Shown here: piece by piece, positions 46,607-56,107 of the stretch
Layout of the letters: every line of letters begins with the position of its first letter
Position numbering within the stretch: the stretch's first letter is position 1
Assembly (NCBI RefSeq): GCF_013376095.1
Contig: NZ_JAAMFN010000011.1
Coordinates: forward strand, 34,805 to 98,804
DNA: 64,000 bases
Source of the DNA: Arthrobacter sp. SDTb3-6
GTDB taxonomy: Bacteria; Actinomycetota; Actinomycetes; Actinomycetales; Micrococcaceae
Direction: 5' to 3'
Program-made: the position numbers and the translations under genes
The notes under the pieces: generated by a model
The model's input: the letters and a program-made list of their open reading frames with translations, nothing else
Databases searched by the model: none
What the model was told of the DNA's origin: nothing

Positions 46607-48047
46607 GGCTGCCATCTCCAGTTCTTGGTGCGTTTCCGTGTTCCGTTCGTGGCGGGAAGTTCGGAGGGGGTGTTGCGTGCCGTCCTGGCACGTCCGGCGG
46701 TTTCACCGTCGCTGCCGGCGAAGGCGGTGGCGGGCTGGCCGCCGTCGTTCTTGGCCGGCCCGGATAGCGTGACGTCGTGGGACTTTTTGCCTGCGCAGGC
46801 TGTGGCGCTTCTGCGTGCCCGCTCCCTTGCCCCGACGGGGATTCATCCTTGGGCGCCGGACCTGGCATGGGCCACGCTGCCGGCTTCGATGCCTGCTTCG
46901 GCGCCGTGCCCGCAGACGAACTACTCGACGTCGTCGGGCCCGTCGCACCTGACTGGTTGGGAATCCTTGTCCAGCCCTCCTTGGGCGGTAGGTGGCTGGT
47001 CGCGTGTGTCGATGCAACCGGAGTCGGCCCATGGGCACCCACCCCGGACATGTGCAACTTCCCGCCGAACTGGCGGCCAAGTTGGCGTCCGGTGAAGGAG
47101 CCGGCCCGGCTGGCAACGTGGCCGCCGCCTGCCATCTGCGCCGCCCCGGCTATCTCGCCTCCGGCGAAGCTGACAAGTTTCAGGGCCATCAAGGGTGCGC
47201 CGCAGGCGAGGACCATGCCGACGGCGCCGGACGCCAGCCCGCTGAACGACGTCGAATTGGCGAACAGCTTCACGGCCACCGCCAGCACAGTGGCGGCCAG
47301 CGGTTTGGCAATCAGCAGGGCGACGACCGTTTCACACCAGAGTCGGGTCCACGATTTGGTGCGCTCCCACGGCAGCAGCATGAGCGCCACCGGGGCCACC
47401 GCAGCGAGGACGATCAGAGCGAAGGAGCGGAAGATCATGGAGCACATGAGGATGAAGGACAGGATCCATACGACCAGCACAGCGATCGCGGTCACGACAA
47501 CCCCGCCGACCGGTCCGGCTGCCGTTCCGGTGCTGAGTGAGACCACGTCCCAGGCCCGGCCGGAGCCGACGGGTGCACGTTGGAAGCCGAAGAGCCGCAT
47601 GAACACGACGTAGGGGTCCGTACCGAGGGTCTGAAGCAGCGCCGTCGATGCCGAGTCGGTGAAGCTGGAGAGCTTGCCCATGAGCCCCGTGGCCACGAAC
47701 ACCAGCGGAACAGCCAGGGCACCGCCGAGGAGTGCGCGTCCGATGCGGCGGGGCTGCTGGCTGACCAGTCCGGCGATCAGCTGCACGATCATGACGACGA
47801 CCAGGGGTGTCATCATGACGACAATCCACCAGTTCGTCAGGCCGCTGACAATGGCCCATTCGGAGGTGTCGATGTTGGAGACGCCGAAGGCTCCGGAGAT
47901 GAATGACCACATCCACGAAGCCATGCTCTCCAGGATGCCGGCGATGTAGGCCGTGACGGACGAGGCGAAGTCGTCATTGGCCTGAGACACGATGCCGCAG
48001 CCGGGCGGCCACCAGCCGTCGGCCCCACATTTGACCATCGGTAGCAT
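46599..48047 (-). CDS. VirB6/TrbL-like channel protein
   Basis: A 482-residue membrane protein. Hydrophobic segments run from about residue 70 to 310 (for example WWIVVMMTPLVVVMIVQLIA; VVTAIAVLVVWILSFILMC; FALIVLAAVAPVALMLL), matching the polytopic VirB6/TrbL inner-membrane channel. The C-terminal ~150 residues are Pro/Ser/Thr/Ala-rich, low-complexity and probably exposed. Six bases or so after the VirB2-like gene. No clear ribosome-binding site before ATG 48047, so ATG 48038 is possible. Confidence 0.82.
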   Translation of the reverse strand: MLPMVKCGADGWWPPGCGIVSQANDDFASSVTAYIAGILESMASWMWSFISGAFGVSNIDTSEWAIVSGLTNWWIVVMMTPLVVVMIVQLIAGLVSQQPRRIGRALLGGALAVPLVFVATGLMGKLSSFTDSASTALLQTLGTDPYVVFMRLFGFQRAPVGSGRAWDVVSLSTGTAAGPVGGVVVTAIAVLVVWILSFILMCSMIFRSFALIVLAAVAPVALMLLPWERTKSWTRLWCETVVALLIAKPLAATVLAVAVKLFANSTSFSGLASGAVGMVLACGAPLMALKLVSFAGGEIAGAAQMAGGGHVASRAGSFTGRQLGRQFGGKLHMSGVGAHGPTPVASTHATSHLPPKEGWTRIPNQSGATGPTTSSSSSAGTAPKQASKPAAWPMPGPAPKDESPSGQGSGHAEAPQPAQAKSPTTSRYPGRPRTTAASPPPPSPAATVKPPDVPGRHATPPPNFPPRTEHGNAPRTGDGSHD

Positions 48048-48056
48048 GGCCGCAAC

Positions 48057-48347
48057 CTAGAAACCGAGATTGAACGCGTTCTGCGACCACAGGATGTAGC
48101 CGTTGATGCCGCCCAAGATCGCCGCCACGGGTCCGGTCCAGAGCAGGATCATGCCGCCGCCCGAAGCCAGCCGCGAGGACTGGCTCAGCTTGCCGGCCAG
48201 AAGCATGGCGGCGCCGATGATCGCCACGATGGCGATCACAATGAATGCGCCGACGAGGATGCCCCCGCCGATCTGCTTGAGCGACTCGAGAAACGGAAAG
48301 TTGGTGTTCGGGGTGATCCCCGGATCCACCGCTGCCATGTACAACAT
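48057..48347 (-). CDS. VirB2-like small two-helix membrane protein
   Basis: A 96-residue protein with a short N-terminal stretch and two hydrophobic helices (about 30-52: GGGILVGAFIVIAIVAIIGA; about 68-90: GGGMILLWTGPVAAILGG) joined by a small polar loop, the build of pilin-like VirB2/TrbC proteins. Start ATG 48347 has GGAG 6 bp upstream. It heads the left half of the transfer operon next to VirB6-like, as virB2-like genes do. The functional name is inferred. Confidence 0.6.
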   Translation of the reverse strand: MLYMAAVDPGITPNTNFPFLESLKQIGGGILVGAFIVIAIVAIIGAAMLLAGKLSQSSRLASGGGMILLWTGPVAAILGGINGYILWSQNAFNLGF

Positions 48348-48676
48348 CGTGAACTCCATTCGGTGTCTGTCCACGTGCGTGGACAGTATGTTCACTTGCT
48401 TCATGGTTGGCGGGTGGCGAAACTATATGATCAGGCGCAAATCTGGATACAACTCGGAATCCCCCACTCTGAACCACTGTGATAGGTGGATGCGAACCTA
48501 ACGGCAGCTGCATGCTGGGGCCAAGCCATACGAACAAGCAATTGTTGGCCTGCTCCCCTGGCTGTGCCTTGACTTCTTGGCCTGTGCACCGCTTTCGTTC
48601 GATAGAAATGGTTTGTGCATAAGATGACTGGAAGATCGGCATCGTCACGGGATGCCGACGACACTCGGAGGTTGCG
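48348..48676. other. Junction between transfer operon and arabinoside cassette
   Basis: 329 bp without a gene. It is the divergent space between the VirB2-like gene and the LacI gene and includes the left boundary of the inserted cassette. AT-richer around 48420-48480. Promoters for both directions must lie here; none stands out. Confidence 0.5.
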
Positions 48677-49717
48677 ATGGCTCAGACTGCACGAACAGTC
48701 GCGACGATGGACGATGTCGCAATTCTGGCGGGGGTCTCACGCAAGACGGTCTCCAACGTGTTGTCGGGTTACGAGCACGTCTCGGTGAAGATGCGTGACC
48801 GAGTCATGCGCGCGGTCGATGAACTTCACTATGAGATCAATGTCTCCGCACGCAACCTTCGTGTTGGGCGCACTCGAGTCCTCGGTCTTGCCGTTCCAGA
48901 GTTGAGTCAGGCGTACTTCGCTGAGCTTGCCGATTCAGTCATCCGCGCTGCGGGGGCACGGGGCTACACGGTGTTAATCGAGCAAACGATTTCTGACAGC
49001 GGGAATGAAGTCGGTGCTGTTGCCGCAATGCGCAAGCACTCCATCGATGGGCTGATCTACAGTCCGTTGGCACTCCGGGCCAACGACGTAAACCAGTTCG
49101 ACGTAGAATTCCCGCTCGTCGTGTTGGGCGAAGGGATCGAGGGCAGCCGTGCCGATCACGTCACGATATCAAACGTGGCGGCGATGAAAGCCGCCACCAC
49201 CCATGTCCTTTCCTCGGGCCGGCGCCGTGTCGCCGTTATCGGCGCCCAGCCTGAAGGTCCAGTCGCGACAGGGGCTTCACGATTGCGCGGCTATGCCGAC
49301 GCGCTCGCCGACTACGGAATAGCCGTTGACCCCGCCCTGGTGATGACCGCAGCGCTGTGGCACCGGACCGATGGAGTCGCGGCCATGGACCGGCTCCTCG
49401 CCAGTGGTGTCGACTTTGACGCCGTCGTCTGCTTCAATGATGCCCTTGCCCTCGGTGCGATGAGATCGCTTCATCGGCACGGCAGGGGAATCCCAGGTGA
49501 TGTCGCCGTCGTCGGATTCGACGACATTGAGGACGCCGCCTATTCGACGCCGTCGCTCACCACTGTCTCGCCCCAACGCGACGAGATCGCCCTTACTGCT
49601 GTCTCCCTCCTCATTGAGCGGATTGAAGGTCGGGCCGAGAATGCGGCACCGCAGCAGATCGAGACCAGTTATGCCCTGGTGGTTCGCGAATCCTCGACCG
49701 ACATCGCAACTTTGTAG
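48677..49717 (+). CDS. LacI-family transcriptional repressor
   Basis: A 346-residue regulator with a LacI HTH (MDDVAILAGVSRKTVSNVLS, about residues 11-30) and hinge (YEINVSARNLRVGRT), then a periplasmic-binding-protein-like sensor domain (LGLAVPELSQAYFAELADSV ... VVGFDDIEDAAYSTPSLTTV). GGAGG lies 5 bp before ATG 48677. It precedes the ABC/glycosidase genes and a perfect operator-like palindrome follows it, so it almost certainly controls them, with an arabinoside or related sugar as probable inducer. Confidence 0.92.
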   Translation: MAQTARTVATMDDVAILAGVSRKTVSNVLSGYEHVSVKMRDRVMRAVDELHYEINVSARNLRVGRTRVLGLAVPELSQAYFAELADSVIRAAGARGYTVLIEQTISDSGNEVGAVAAMRKHSIDGLIYSPLALRANDVNQFDVEFPLVVLGEGIEGSRADHVTISNVAAMKAATTHVLSSGRRRVAVIGAQPEGPVATGASRLRGYADALADYGIAVDPALVMTAALWHRTDGVAAMDRLLASGVDFDAVVCFNDALALGAMRSLHRHGRGIPGDVAVVGFDDIEDAAYSTPSLTTVSPQRDEIALTAVSLLIERIEGRAENAAPQQIETSYALVVRESSTDIATL

Positions 49718-49745
49718 ACCACCCCAAGAAATCCTCCAACACCCA

Positions 49746-49798
49746 TTGACAGTCATTGTGATGTCGCCTACAGTCAAATTTACATCGATGTAAATTTG
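49746..49798 (+). promoter_or_regulatory. Sigma-70 type promoter overlapped by perfect LacI-type operator
   Basis: TTGACA (49746-49751), 17-bp spacer, TACAGT (49769-49774) form a near-consensus promoter. Directly after it, 49775-49798 is a perfect 24-bp palindrome with core TTTACATCGATGTAAA and a central CG, the style of LacI-family operators. A repressor bound there would cover the transcription start, so the binding-protein operon should be tightly repressed by the LacI protein. Confidence 0.8.
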
Positions 49799-49857
49799 GT
49801 GTCCATCCCTCAAAAGTCTTCCAAGCAATGGTGTTGGGAGCGGATAGTAGGTGCTCA

Positions 49858-51126
49858 GTGAAAAAACTGGCCAGTGTCATTGCAGCGGCGGCGGTCTTGG
49901 CCGTCGGGCTATCCGGCTGCTCCGGTTCTTCCGGCTCCCAGTCCTCGACCGGGAAGGTCGCACTGACCTTCTGGCACGGTTACACGGAAGCTGACGGCGG
50001 GGTCCTAGACCAAATCGTCAAGGACTTCAATGCCTCGCAAGACAAAATCACCATCACAACCCAGACGAAGACGTGGGCCGTCATTGACGACACATTGTTG
50101 CCGGCATTGTCATCGAAAAATGGGCCGGACCTCGTGGCGATGACCTCCGACCGGCTGCCGGTCTATGCAAAGAAGCATGCCTTGACCAGCCTCGACGAGT
50201 TCTACTCCCAGGCCTCAAGCAACACCGCTTCTTTGAAGCCCGAGGCCGTGGCCATGGAAACTGTTGACGGGAAGAAGTATGGAGTTCCCAGTGGATTTGT
50301 TCCACTGTCCGTCATTTACAACAAGACCATGTTTGCTAAAGCTGGCATTTCAACATTCCCCACCACCTGGGATCAATGGGTGGCGGATGCGAAGAAGCTG
50401 ACCATCGACGCGAACCGCGACGGGACGCCAGAGCAGTACGGGCTTGCACTTCCAGACCACGCCACCGTCGGCAACGGCATCTGGCCCAGCCTTTTCGAAG
50501 GAAACGGCGGTTCGATCACGAACGATGCCGGCACCGAAGCAACCATTAACTCACAAGCCAATGTCGACACGCTGACCTACTGGGCCAAAGCCATCCGCAA
50601 CGACAAAATTTCACCAACAGGCCTGGACGGCATCGCCGCGGACAAATTATTCACCGCAGGAAAAACGGCAATGGAGGTCGGAGGGCCTTGGATGGCTGGC
50701 GTCGCGACCGCTTCGAAAATTGATTACGGCATCGCCGCCATACCGGCAGGCCCGAAGAGCCAAGCAGCTTCAGCGATCGGCATCTCCCTGGCAATAACGG
50801 CACAGGCAGATTCGAACAAGCAGAAGGCCGCAGAGCAATTCCTTGCCTACTTCAATGACAAGGCGACGTCCACGAAGTGGTCTCTGGGGTCCGGCTGGCC
50901 GCCCCTGCGGACCGACGTGACGGTGGCCGACGTCAGCTCGAACGCGACCGTCGCGAAACTGACGGCAATATCCCCGAACACGCGCGCATTGTTGCCGGGC
51001 GTTGTCAACAGCACGGACGTGTTGACCGCGATCGACACCGCCACACAGAAAACGGTAGCGGGCGGAGACCCCAAGCAACTGCTGGACCAGGCGCAGACAA
51101 ACATTACGTCGGCCCTGGCCAAATAG
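49858..51126 (+). CDS. ABC sugar-binding lipoprotein
   Basis: A 422-residue extracellular solute-binding protein (family 1). The signal peptide begins KKLASVIAAAAVLAVGL and ends in the lipobox LSGC, so the mature protein is lipid-anchored. LTFWHGYTEADGGVLDQIVK and GGPWMAGVATASKIDYGIAA match oligosaccharide-binding proteins. I use GTG 49858 with AGG 7 bp upstream; an upstream ATG at 49828 lies before the signal peptide. First gene of the operon with two permeases; no ATPase gene follows, so it probably shares a host MsiK-type ATPase. Confidence 0.9.
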   Translation: MKKLASVIAAAAVLAVGLSGCSGSSGSQSSTGKVALTFWHGYTEADGGVLDQIVKDFNASQDKITITTQTKTWAVIDDTLLPALSSKNGPDLVAMTSDRLPVYAKKHALTSLDEFYSQASSNTASLKPEAVAMETVDGKKYGVPSGFVPLSVIYNKTMFAKAGISTFPTTWDQWVADAKKLTIDANRDGTPEQYGLALPDHATVGNGIWPSLFEGNGGSITNDAGTEATINSQANVDTLTYWAKAIRNDKISPTGLDGIAADKLFTAGKTAMEVGGPWMAGVATASKIDYGIAAIPAGPKSQAASAIGISLAITAQADSNKQKAAEQFLAYFNDKATSTKWSLGSGWPPLRTDVTVADVSSNATVAKLTAISPNTRALLPGVVNSTDVLTAIDTATQKTVAGGDPKQLLDQAQTNITSALAK

Positions 51127-51185
51127 GCCGCAGCACCAAGCCAACTGGTGGGGCCCTCCGGGGCCCCACGGACAGCGGAGACATC

Positions 51186-52142
51186 ATGACCACCCAGCAG
51201 CAACTCCAACGACGACGCCCCTACCGGCCCCCTGGCCAGCTCGGCGGGCGGACTCCCCTAAATGGAACCTTCAAGCGGCGCGCCACCATTGTCGGCTTCC
51301 TCGCCCCGGCCCTCATCGTCCTCGCGGCCTTCGTCGGCTGGCCGATGATCTCGGCGCTACAGCTCTCCTTTACCGATGCCAGCGGATTCGGGACTCCCCG
51401 ATTCGTTGGATTCGACAACTATGTCCGGATTTTCACCAACCCGAATATCGTGCGGGCGATGGGCAACACAGCCCTTTACGCAGTGTTGTTCACTCCTGTC
51501 GCGATCATCGTTGCCCTGGTCCTAGCCCTAATGCTTAATAGTGACAGGCTGCCATTTCGCGGCTTCTTCCGGTCCTCGCTCTTTCTGCCGTTCATCGTCT
51601 CACTCGCTGTAGCCGCCTTCGCATGGTCCTACCTGCTCGACCCCCAGATCGGTCTGTTGAACTATTGGCTCCAGACGGCGGGCATCCGGATCGGCAACGT
51701 CCTGCAGGATCCAGTCCTTGCCATGCCAACCGTTGTGCTGGTTGCCGTGTGGAAGAGCTTCGGGTTCTACATGGTCATTTTCCTCGCAGGCCTCCAGGAC
51801 ATCCCAAAGAGCCTCTACGAGGCCGCCCAGCTCGATGGCGCCAACGGTTGGAAACGATTCGTCCACGTCACTTTCCCCATGCTCAGCAACACAATGACGT
51901 TCGTGGTCATTGTTGCCCTGATTGCAGCGCTTCAGGCCTTCGACCAGATATATGTGTTGACAGGCGGCGGGCCCTACCGCAGCACGGAAACAATCGTGAT
52001 GCAGATCTACCAGTCCGGCTTCAAAGACCTCGACCTCGGATTCGCTTCCGCCTTGTCGTACGTTCTGCTGATTGTCACCCTGCTCCTGAGCCTCGTGCAA
52101 TTTCTGTTCTTCGGCCGCCGAGGGGAGGACACCACGTCATGA
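51186..52142 (+). CDS. ABC sugar permease, MalF-like
   Basis: A 318-residue inner-membrane subunit with six helices and the EAA loop YEAAQLDGANGWKRFVHVTFP that docks the ATPase. ATG 51186 follows GGAG; a longer frame upstream only overlaps the binding-protein gene. The end overlaps the second permease start (ATGA). Confidence 0.92.
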   Translation: MTTQQQLQRRRPYRPPGQLGGRTPLNGTFKRRATIVGFLAPALIVLAAFVGWPMISALQLSFTDASGFGTPRFVGFDNYVRIFTNPNIVRAMGNTALYAVLFTPVAIIVALVLALMLNSDRLPFRGFFRSSLFLPFIVSLAVAAFAWSYLLDPQIGLLNYWLQTAGIRIGNVLQDPVLAMPTVVLVAVWKSFGFYMVIFLAGLQDIPKSLYEAAQLDGANGWKRFVHVTFPMLSNTMTFVVIVALIAALQAFDQIYVLTGGGPYRSTETIVMQIYQSGFKDLDLGFASALSYVLLIVTLLLSLVQFLFFGRRGEDTTS

Positions 52143-53014
52143 CCGCGCTCACCCAACCCCGCACGATTCCGGCAACCAACACTCGTTCGAAGAGGACACG
52201 AGATCCAGTTCGCTGGCTCTACTTTGCAGCATTTCTGGTGGTAACTGTGGCCTTGATGCTGCCCGTCATCATTATCGTGCTCACCGCGTTCAAGCCAGCC
52301 TCCGAGGTCAACGCCTTTCCGCCGTCGCTCTTCCCGCACCAGTGGACGTTTGCCAACTTCAAGGCCATCTTCTCAGCCCTGCCGTTTGGCCGCCTCATTG
52401 CCAACAGCTTCGGTTTCGCCGGAGGTGTGACTCTATTCGCCCTCATGTTTGATTCGCTCGCAGCCTATGCACTTGCCCGCCTCGATTTTCGCGGGTCCAA
52501 AATCTTGCTGATCGTCATCATCGCCAGCCTCATGATCCCTTTCCAGGCCACCCTGATACCGATCTACAAGATCGTGTCCGACCTCGGCTGGGTCAACACA
52601 TTCGCCGGCCTCATCGCGCCCCGGGCAGCCGATGCGTTTGGCATCTTCTTTCTGCGACAATTCTTCATCTCGCTCCCCCGAGACCTCGACAATGCAGCAC
52701 GGATCGACGGCGCGTCCGAATGGCGCATCTTCCGCAGCATCATCCTGCCCAACGCCGTTCCGGCCCTGATGACTTTGGGCATTTTCACCTTCGTGAACAA
52801 CTGGAACGATCTTCTCTGGCCCCTCGTATTCACGACTGACCAGAAAATGGGCACGATCACGTCCGGCCTGACCCTCCTGACCGGTCCCGGCGGCATCATC
52901 CCCCAAGGCATCATGATGGCCGGGGCCCTGATCGCGATCCTCCCCTTGGCGATCATGTTCCTGCTCGTGCAACGCCGGTTCATCGAAAGCGTCGCCAGCA
53001 CAGGACTCAAGTAA
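52139..53014 (+). CDS. ABC sugar permease, MalG-like
   Basis: A 291-residue inner-membrane partner with six helices and EAA-like loop NAARIDGASEWRIFRSIILP. It starts inside the stop of the first permease. Together with the lipoprotein it forms a carbohydrate importer of the CUT1 class. Confidence 0.92.
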   Translation: MTALTQPRTIPATNTRSKRTRDPVRWLYFAAFLVVTVALMLPVIIIVLTAFKPASEVNAFPPSLFPHQWTFANFKAIFSALPFGRLIANSFGFAGGVTLFALMFDSLAAYALARLDFRGSKILLIVIIASLMIPFQATLIPIYKIVSDLGWVNTFAGLIAPRAADAFGIFFLRQFFISLPRDLDNAARIDGASEWRIFRSIILPNAVPALMTLGIFTFVNNWNDLLWPLVFTTDQKMGTITSGLTLLTGPGGIIPQGIMMAGALIAILPLAIMFLLVQRRFIESVASTGLK

Positions 53015-53081
53015 CGCAGCCATGCGGCACAGCCGACCCCAAACCCACCTACCTCCGCAACATGGAACGGACAAAGAACGC

Positions 53082-54353
53082 ATGAAATGGTTCAACGACG
53101 GAGACCTCCACTTCGCCCTCGGTATAGAAGACACGTTTGTCCCACAAAGCCGTCCAGGCGAGCGCCCCATCGACGAATATGAGCTGACCGACCATTACGA
53201 GCAGGTCGATTCCGACCTGGGCCTGGCCAAGGAAGTCGGTGCCGAGATGGTGCGGTGGGGGGTCCCGTGGTACCGGGTGGCGCCGTCGTCCGGTCAGTGG
53301 GAATGGTCGTGGGTGGACCGAGCGATGGCAAGCTTCGAAGGGCTCGGCCTTCGACCTGTGGTGGACCTTTTGCACTACGGCACACCCTTGTGGCTTGAGA
53401 ATCAGTTCGCCAATCCGGACTATCCCAAGCACATGGCTGAATTCGGGGCCCGGTTCGCCGAGCGATACGCACACGTGGCCACAGACTATACGCCAGTCAA
53501 CGAACCCATGATCCATGCCCTGTTCTCCGGCGAATATGCCTATTGGCCTCCGTACTTGGAGGGCCCGTCCGGCCTGGTGTCCATCGCGGCGTCGCTTGCG
53601 GAGGGCTTCGTCCTGACCCAGCAGGCCATTGCGGCCACACTCGGTGACAGGGCGACATTCGTCCATGTCGACGCAGGGATGCGCTACGTCGGCGATGTAG
53701 ACGCCCCGGAGCACCGCGATACAGTCGCCAGACTCCGCCACCAGTCATTCCTCGTCGAGGACCTCGTCACCGGAAACGTTGGCGATTCACACCCCCTACT
53801 GAGCCAATTGCGCCTCGGCGGTGTGACGGACCGCCAACTCTCCTGGTTCGCGGAAAACGCCGTCAAGCCCGACGTCATGGGCGTCAATTACTATCCCCGG
53901 CATTCCACAGAGATCTTTGAGACCGGAGTTCATCATTCCGGCGGGTTCGCAGACCCGCGGCCACATTTCGACGCAGGAACCGAAGGACTCCGGGAGGTCC
54001 TGACCAGCTACGCCGATCGCTACGGCGCCCCGGTCATGCTGACGGAGACGTGCGTCACCGGGAGCGTCGCTGAACGCTTGGCCTGGATGGACGAATCGGT
54101 TGCCACCGTGCATGGACTCCGCTCCGCCGGCCTCCCGATCGTCGGATATACGTGGTGGCCACTGTTTGACATGTACGAGTGGACCTACCGACACAGCACC
54201 AACCCACGCGCAGACCACCTGCTCTCAATGGGACTTTTCGATCTCGTCGAAAACCCCGAAGGTCCACTCCATCGGCGCCGGAATCCGGTGGCCGATCGGT
54301 TCCGCCAACATGCCACGGCAGCCGTCGCCCAATCCTCCCTCGCCCGAAAGTGA
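53082..54353 (+). CDS. Glycoside hydrolase family 1-like beta-glycosidase
   Basis: A 423-residue (beta/alpha)8 glycosidase. TPVNEP carries the acid/base Glu and VMLTETC the probable nucleophile Glu, as in family GH1, though the latter is usually TENG; the protein lacks some GH1 loops and is somewhat short. WWPLFDMYEW and the end SMGLFDLVENP resemble GH1 C-termini. Substrate probably an aryl- or oligo-glycoside imported by the neighbouring ABC system. No signal peptide, so it acts in the cytoplasm. ATG 53082 has only a weak ribosome-binding site. Confidence 0.75.
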   Translation: MKWFNDGDLHFALGIEDTFVPQSRPGERPIDEYELTDHYEQVDSDLGLAKEVGAEMVRWGVPWYRVAPSSGQWEWSWVDRAMASFEGLGLRPVVDLLHYGTPLWLENQFANPDYPKHMAEFGARFAERYAHVATDYTPVNEPMIHALFSGEYAYWPPYLEGPSGLVSIAASLAEGFVLTQQAIAATLGDRATFVHVDAGMRYVGDVDAPEHRDTVARLRHQSFLVEDLVTGNVGDSHPLLSQLRLGGVTDRQLSWFAENAVKPDVMGVNYYPRHSTEIFETGVHHSGGFADPRPHFDAGTEGLREVLTSYADRYGAPVMLTETCVTGSVAERLAWMDESVATVHGLRSAGLPIVGYTWWPLFDMYEWTYRHSTNPRADHLLSMGLFDLVENPEGPLHRRRNPVADRFRQHATAAVAQSSLARK

Positions 54354-54358
54354 CTCCA

Positions 54359-55906
54359 ATGCATCAAGCCCGACTCACCGTCGACTCCAAATCCGTCATC
54401 GGACCCATCAACCGGCGCCTCTTCGGTTCCTTCGTCGAACACCTTGGCCGTTCTGTCTATGACGGCATCTATGAACCCGGCCACAACCTAGCCGACGATG
54501 AGGGGTTCCGAACAGACGTACTCGATCTTGTCCGAGAACTCGGTGTCACCACAATCAGGTACCCAGGCGGCAACTTTGTCTCCGGATTCCGCTGGGAAGA
54601 CAGCGTCGGACCACGAGATCAGCGACCCCGCCGCCTCGACCTGGCCTGGCACTCCACAGAATCCAACGAAGTTGGCCTGAGTGAATTCTCGAGCTGGCTC
54701 GAGAAGGCCGGCAGCGAGTTGATGCTCGCCATAAACTTAGGCACCAGAGGCATGCAGGAAGCACTGGACCTTCTCGAGTATGCCAACCTGGGCAGCGGCA
54801 CGGCCCTGTCCGAAAAGCGAATCGCGGACGGACATCCAGAACCATACAACGTGCGGATGTGGTGTCTGGGCAACGAGATGGACGGCCCATGGCAACTGGG
54901 GCACCGCTCCGCCGAAGATTATGGAAAACTGGCCGCCCAAACCGCCCGAGCCATGCGCTCATTCGATCCGAGCCTCGAACTGGTCCTCTGCGGTTCCTCC
55001 AGCGCCTCCATGCCGACCTTTGGCGAATGGGAGCGAAGCGTCCTGACCCACGCCTACGACGAAGTCGACTACATCTCCTGCCACGCCTACTACGAAGAAA
55101 GCGGAGACCCCGGAAACTTCCTCGCCTCCGGTGTCAACATGGACCGCTTCATCGAATCGGTCGCTGCAACCGCTGACCACGTCAAAGCCGTGCGAGGCAG
55201 TGACAAGACGATCAACATTTCATTCGACGAGTGGAACATTTGGTACAACGAACGATTCGAGAAGGTCGACAAGATCCAGGGTGTGGACAACTGGCCAGTC
55301 GCTCCTCGGCTGCTCGAAGACTGCTACACCGTCACGGACGCCGTCGTCTTCGGCAGCCTCCTCATCTCCCTGCTGAATCACGCAGACAGGGTGACCAGCG
55401 CGTCAATGGCCCAGCTGGTCAATGTCATTGCCCCCATCATGACGGAACCCGGCGGCGCAGCCTGGCGCCAGACCACTTTCTTCCCCTTTGCCGCCACCGC
55501 GGCCCGCGCCACCGGCACGGCACTGAGAGTGCAAATCGATTGCGAAAGCTACTCGACGTCGTCCTACGGTGAGGTGCCACTCATCGACGCCGTCGCCACA
55601 TTCGATGAATCTAGTGGCCACGGTGCCGTGTACCTCGTCAACCGATCCCAGAACGAAGAAATTGAAGTGTCCATTGACATCGGGGGGCTCCCTGTTGGCA
55701 ACATGACCGCCCGCACCCTGAGCTCCGAGGACCCAAACGCTGCCAACACCATCGACGACCAAAACCGTGTCAACTTGACTGAAAACCCAACACTCCGCCA
55801 TGCCGGCACATCTGTCTCCATCGTCCTTCCACCCGTCTCCTGGACCGAGCTAGCGCTCAACTCTCTTGTTCCCGAAAAGGTGAACGAATTACGGCGGACT
55901 GAGTAA
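54359..55906 (+). CDS. abfA: GH51 alpha-L-arabinofuranosidase
   Basis: A 515-residue GH51 enzyme removing terminal alpha-L-arabinofuranose from arabinoxylan or arabinan oligosaccharides. GSFVEHLGRSVYDGIYEPGH and TIRYPGGNFVSGFRWEDSVG are classic GH51 blocks, WCLGNEMDGPWQ has the acid/base Glu, and FDEWNIWY the nucleophile Glu. No signal peptide, so intracellular. ATG 54359 lies 6 bp after the GH1-like stop. Fixes the theme of the cassette. Confidence 0.93.
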   Translation: MHQARLTVDSKSVIGPINRRLFGSFVEHLGRSVYDGIYEPGHNLADDEGFRTDVLDLVRELGVTTIRYPGGNFVSGFRWEDSVGPRDQRPRRLDLAWHSTESNEVGLSEFSSWLEKAGSELMLAINLGTRGMQEALDLLEYANLGSGTALSEKRIADGHPEPYNVRMWCLGNEMDGPWQLGHRSAEDYGKLAAQTARAMRSFDPSLELVLCGSSSASMPTFGEWERSVLTHAYDEVDYISCHAYYEESGDPGNFLASGVNMDRFIESVAATADHVKAVRGSDKTINISFDEWNIWYNERFEKVDKIQGVDNWPVAPRLLEDCYTVTDAVVFGSLLISLLNHADRVTSASMAQLVNVIAPIMTEPGGAAWRQTTFFPFAATAARATGTALRVQIDCESYSTSSYGEVPLIDAVATFDESSGHGAVYLVNRSQNEEIEVSIDIGGLPVGNMTARTLSSEDPNAANTIDDQNRVNLTENPTLRHAGTSVSIVLPPVSWTELALNSLVPEKVNELRRTE

Positions 55907-56107
55907 ACCAACAACCCACGCCGCGCCTTCACTGAATTCAGTCGTGTTCGATCGGACCAGTTCAAGTCATAAGGTCCACAAACCCAAAGCCTGCTGAACT
56001 GACGTCGAGGATCCATTTCAGCAATTTGGATATATTCCCGTCAATTGTCGCCCGAGGCAGGGACCAAAAGCCTGGCGCCAGCTGGCATGGCCCCCGGTTT
56101 CAAGGCC
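55907..56107. other. Convergent space after abfA
   Basis: 201 bp between the convergent ends of abfA and the NlpC/P60 gene. It has the dyad ACTGAATTCAGT (55931-55942), too short for a terminator. It marks the right boundary of the inserted cassette. Confidence 0.4.

Noticed and set aside
50877..51185. Upstream extension of the first permease
   Set aside because: It overlaps the end of the binding-protein gene; ATG 51186 has GGAG and a normal permease start.
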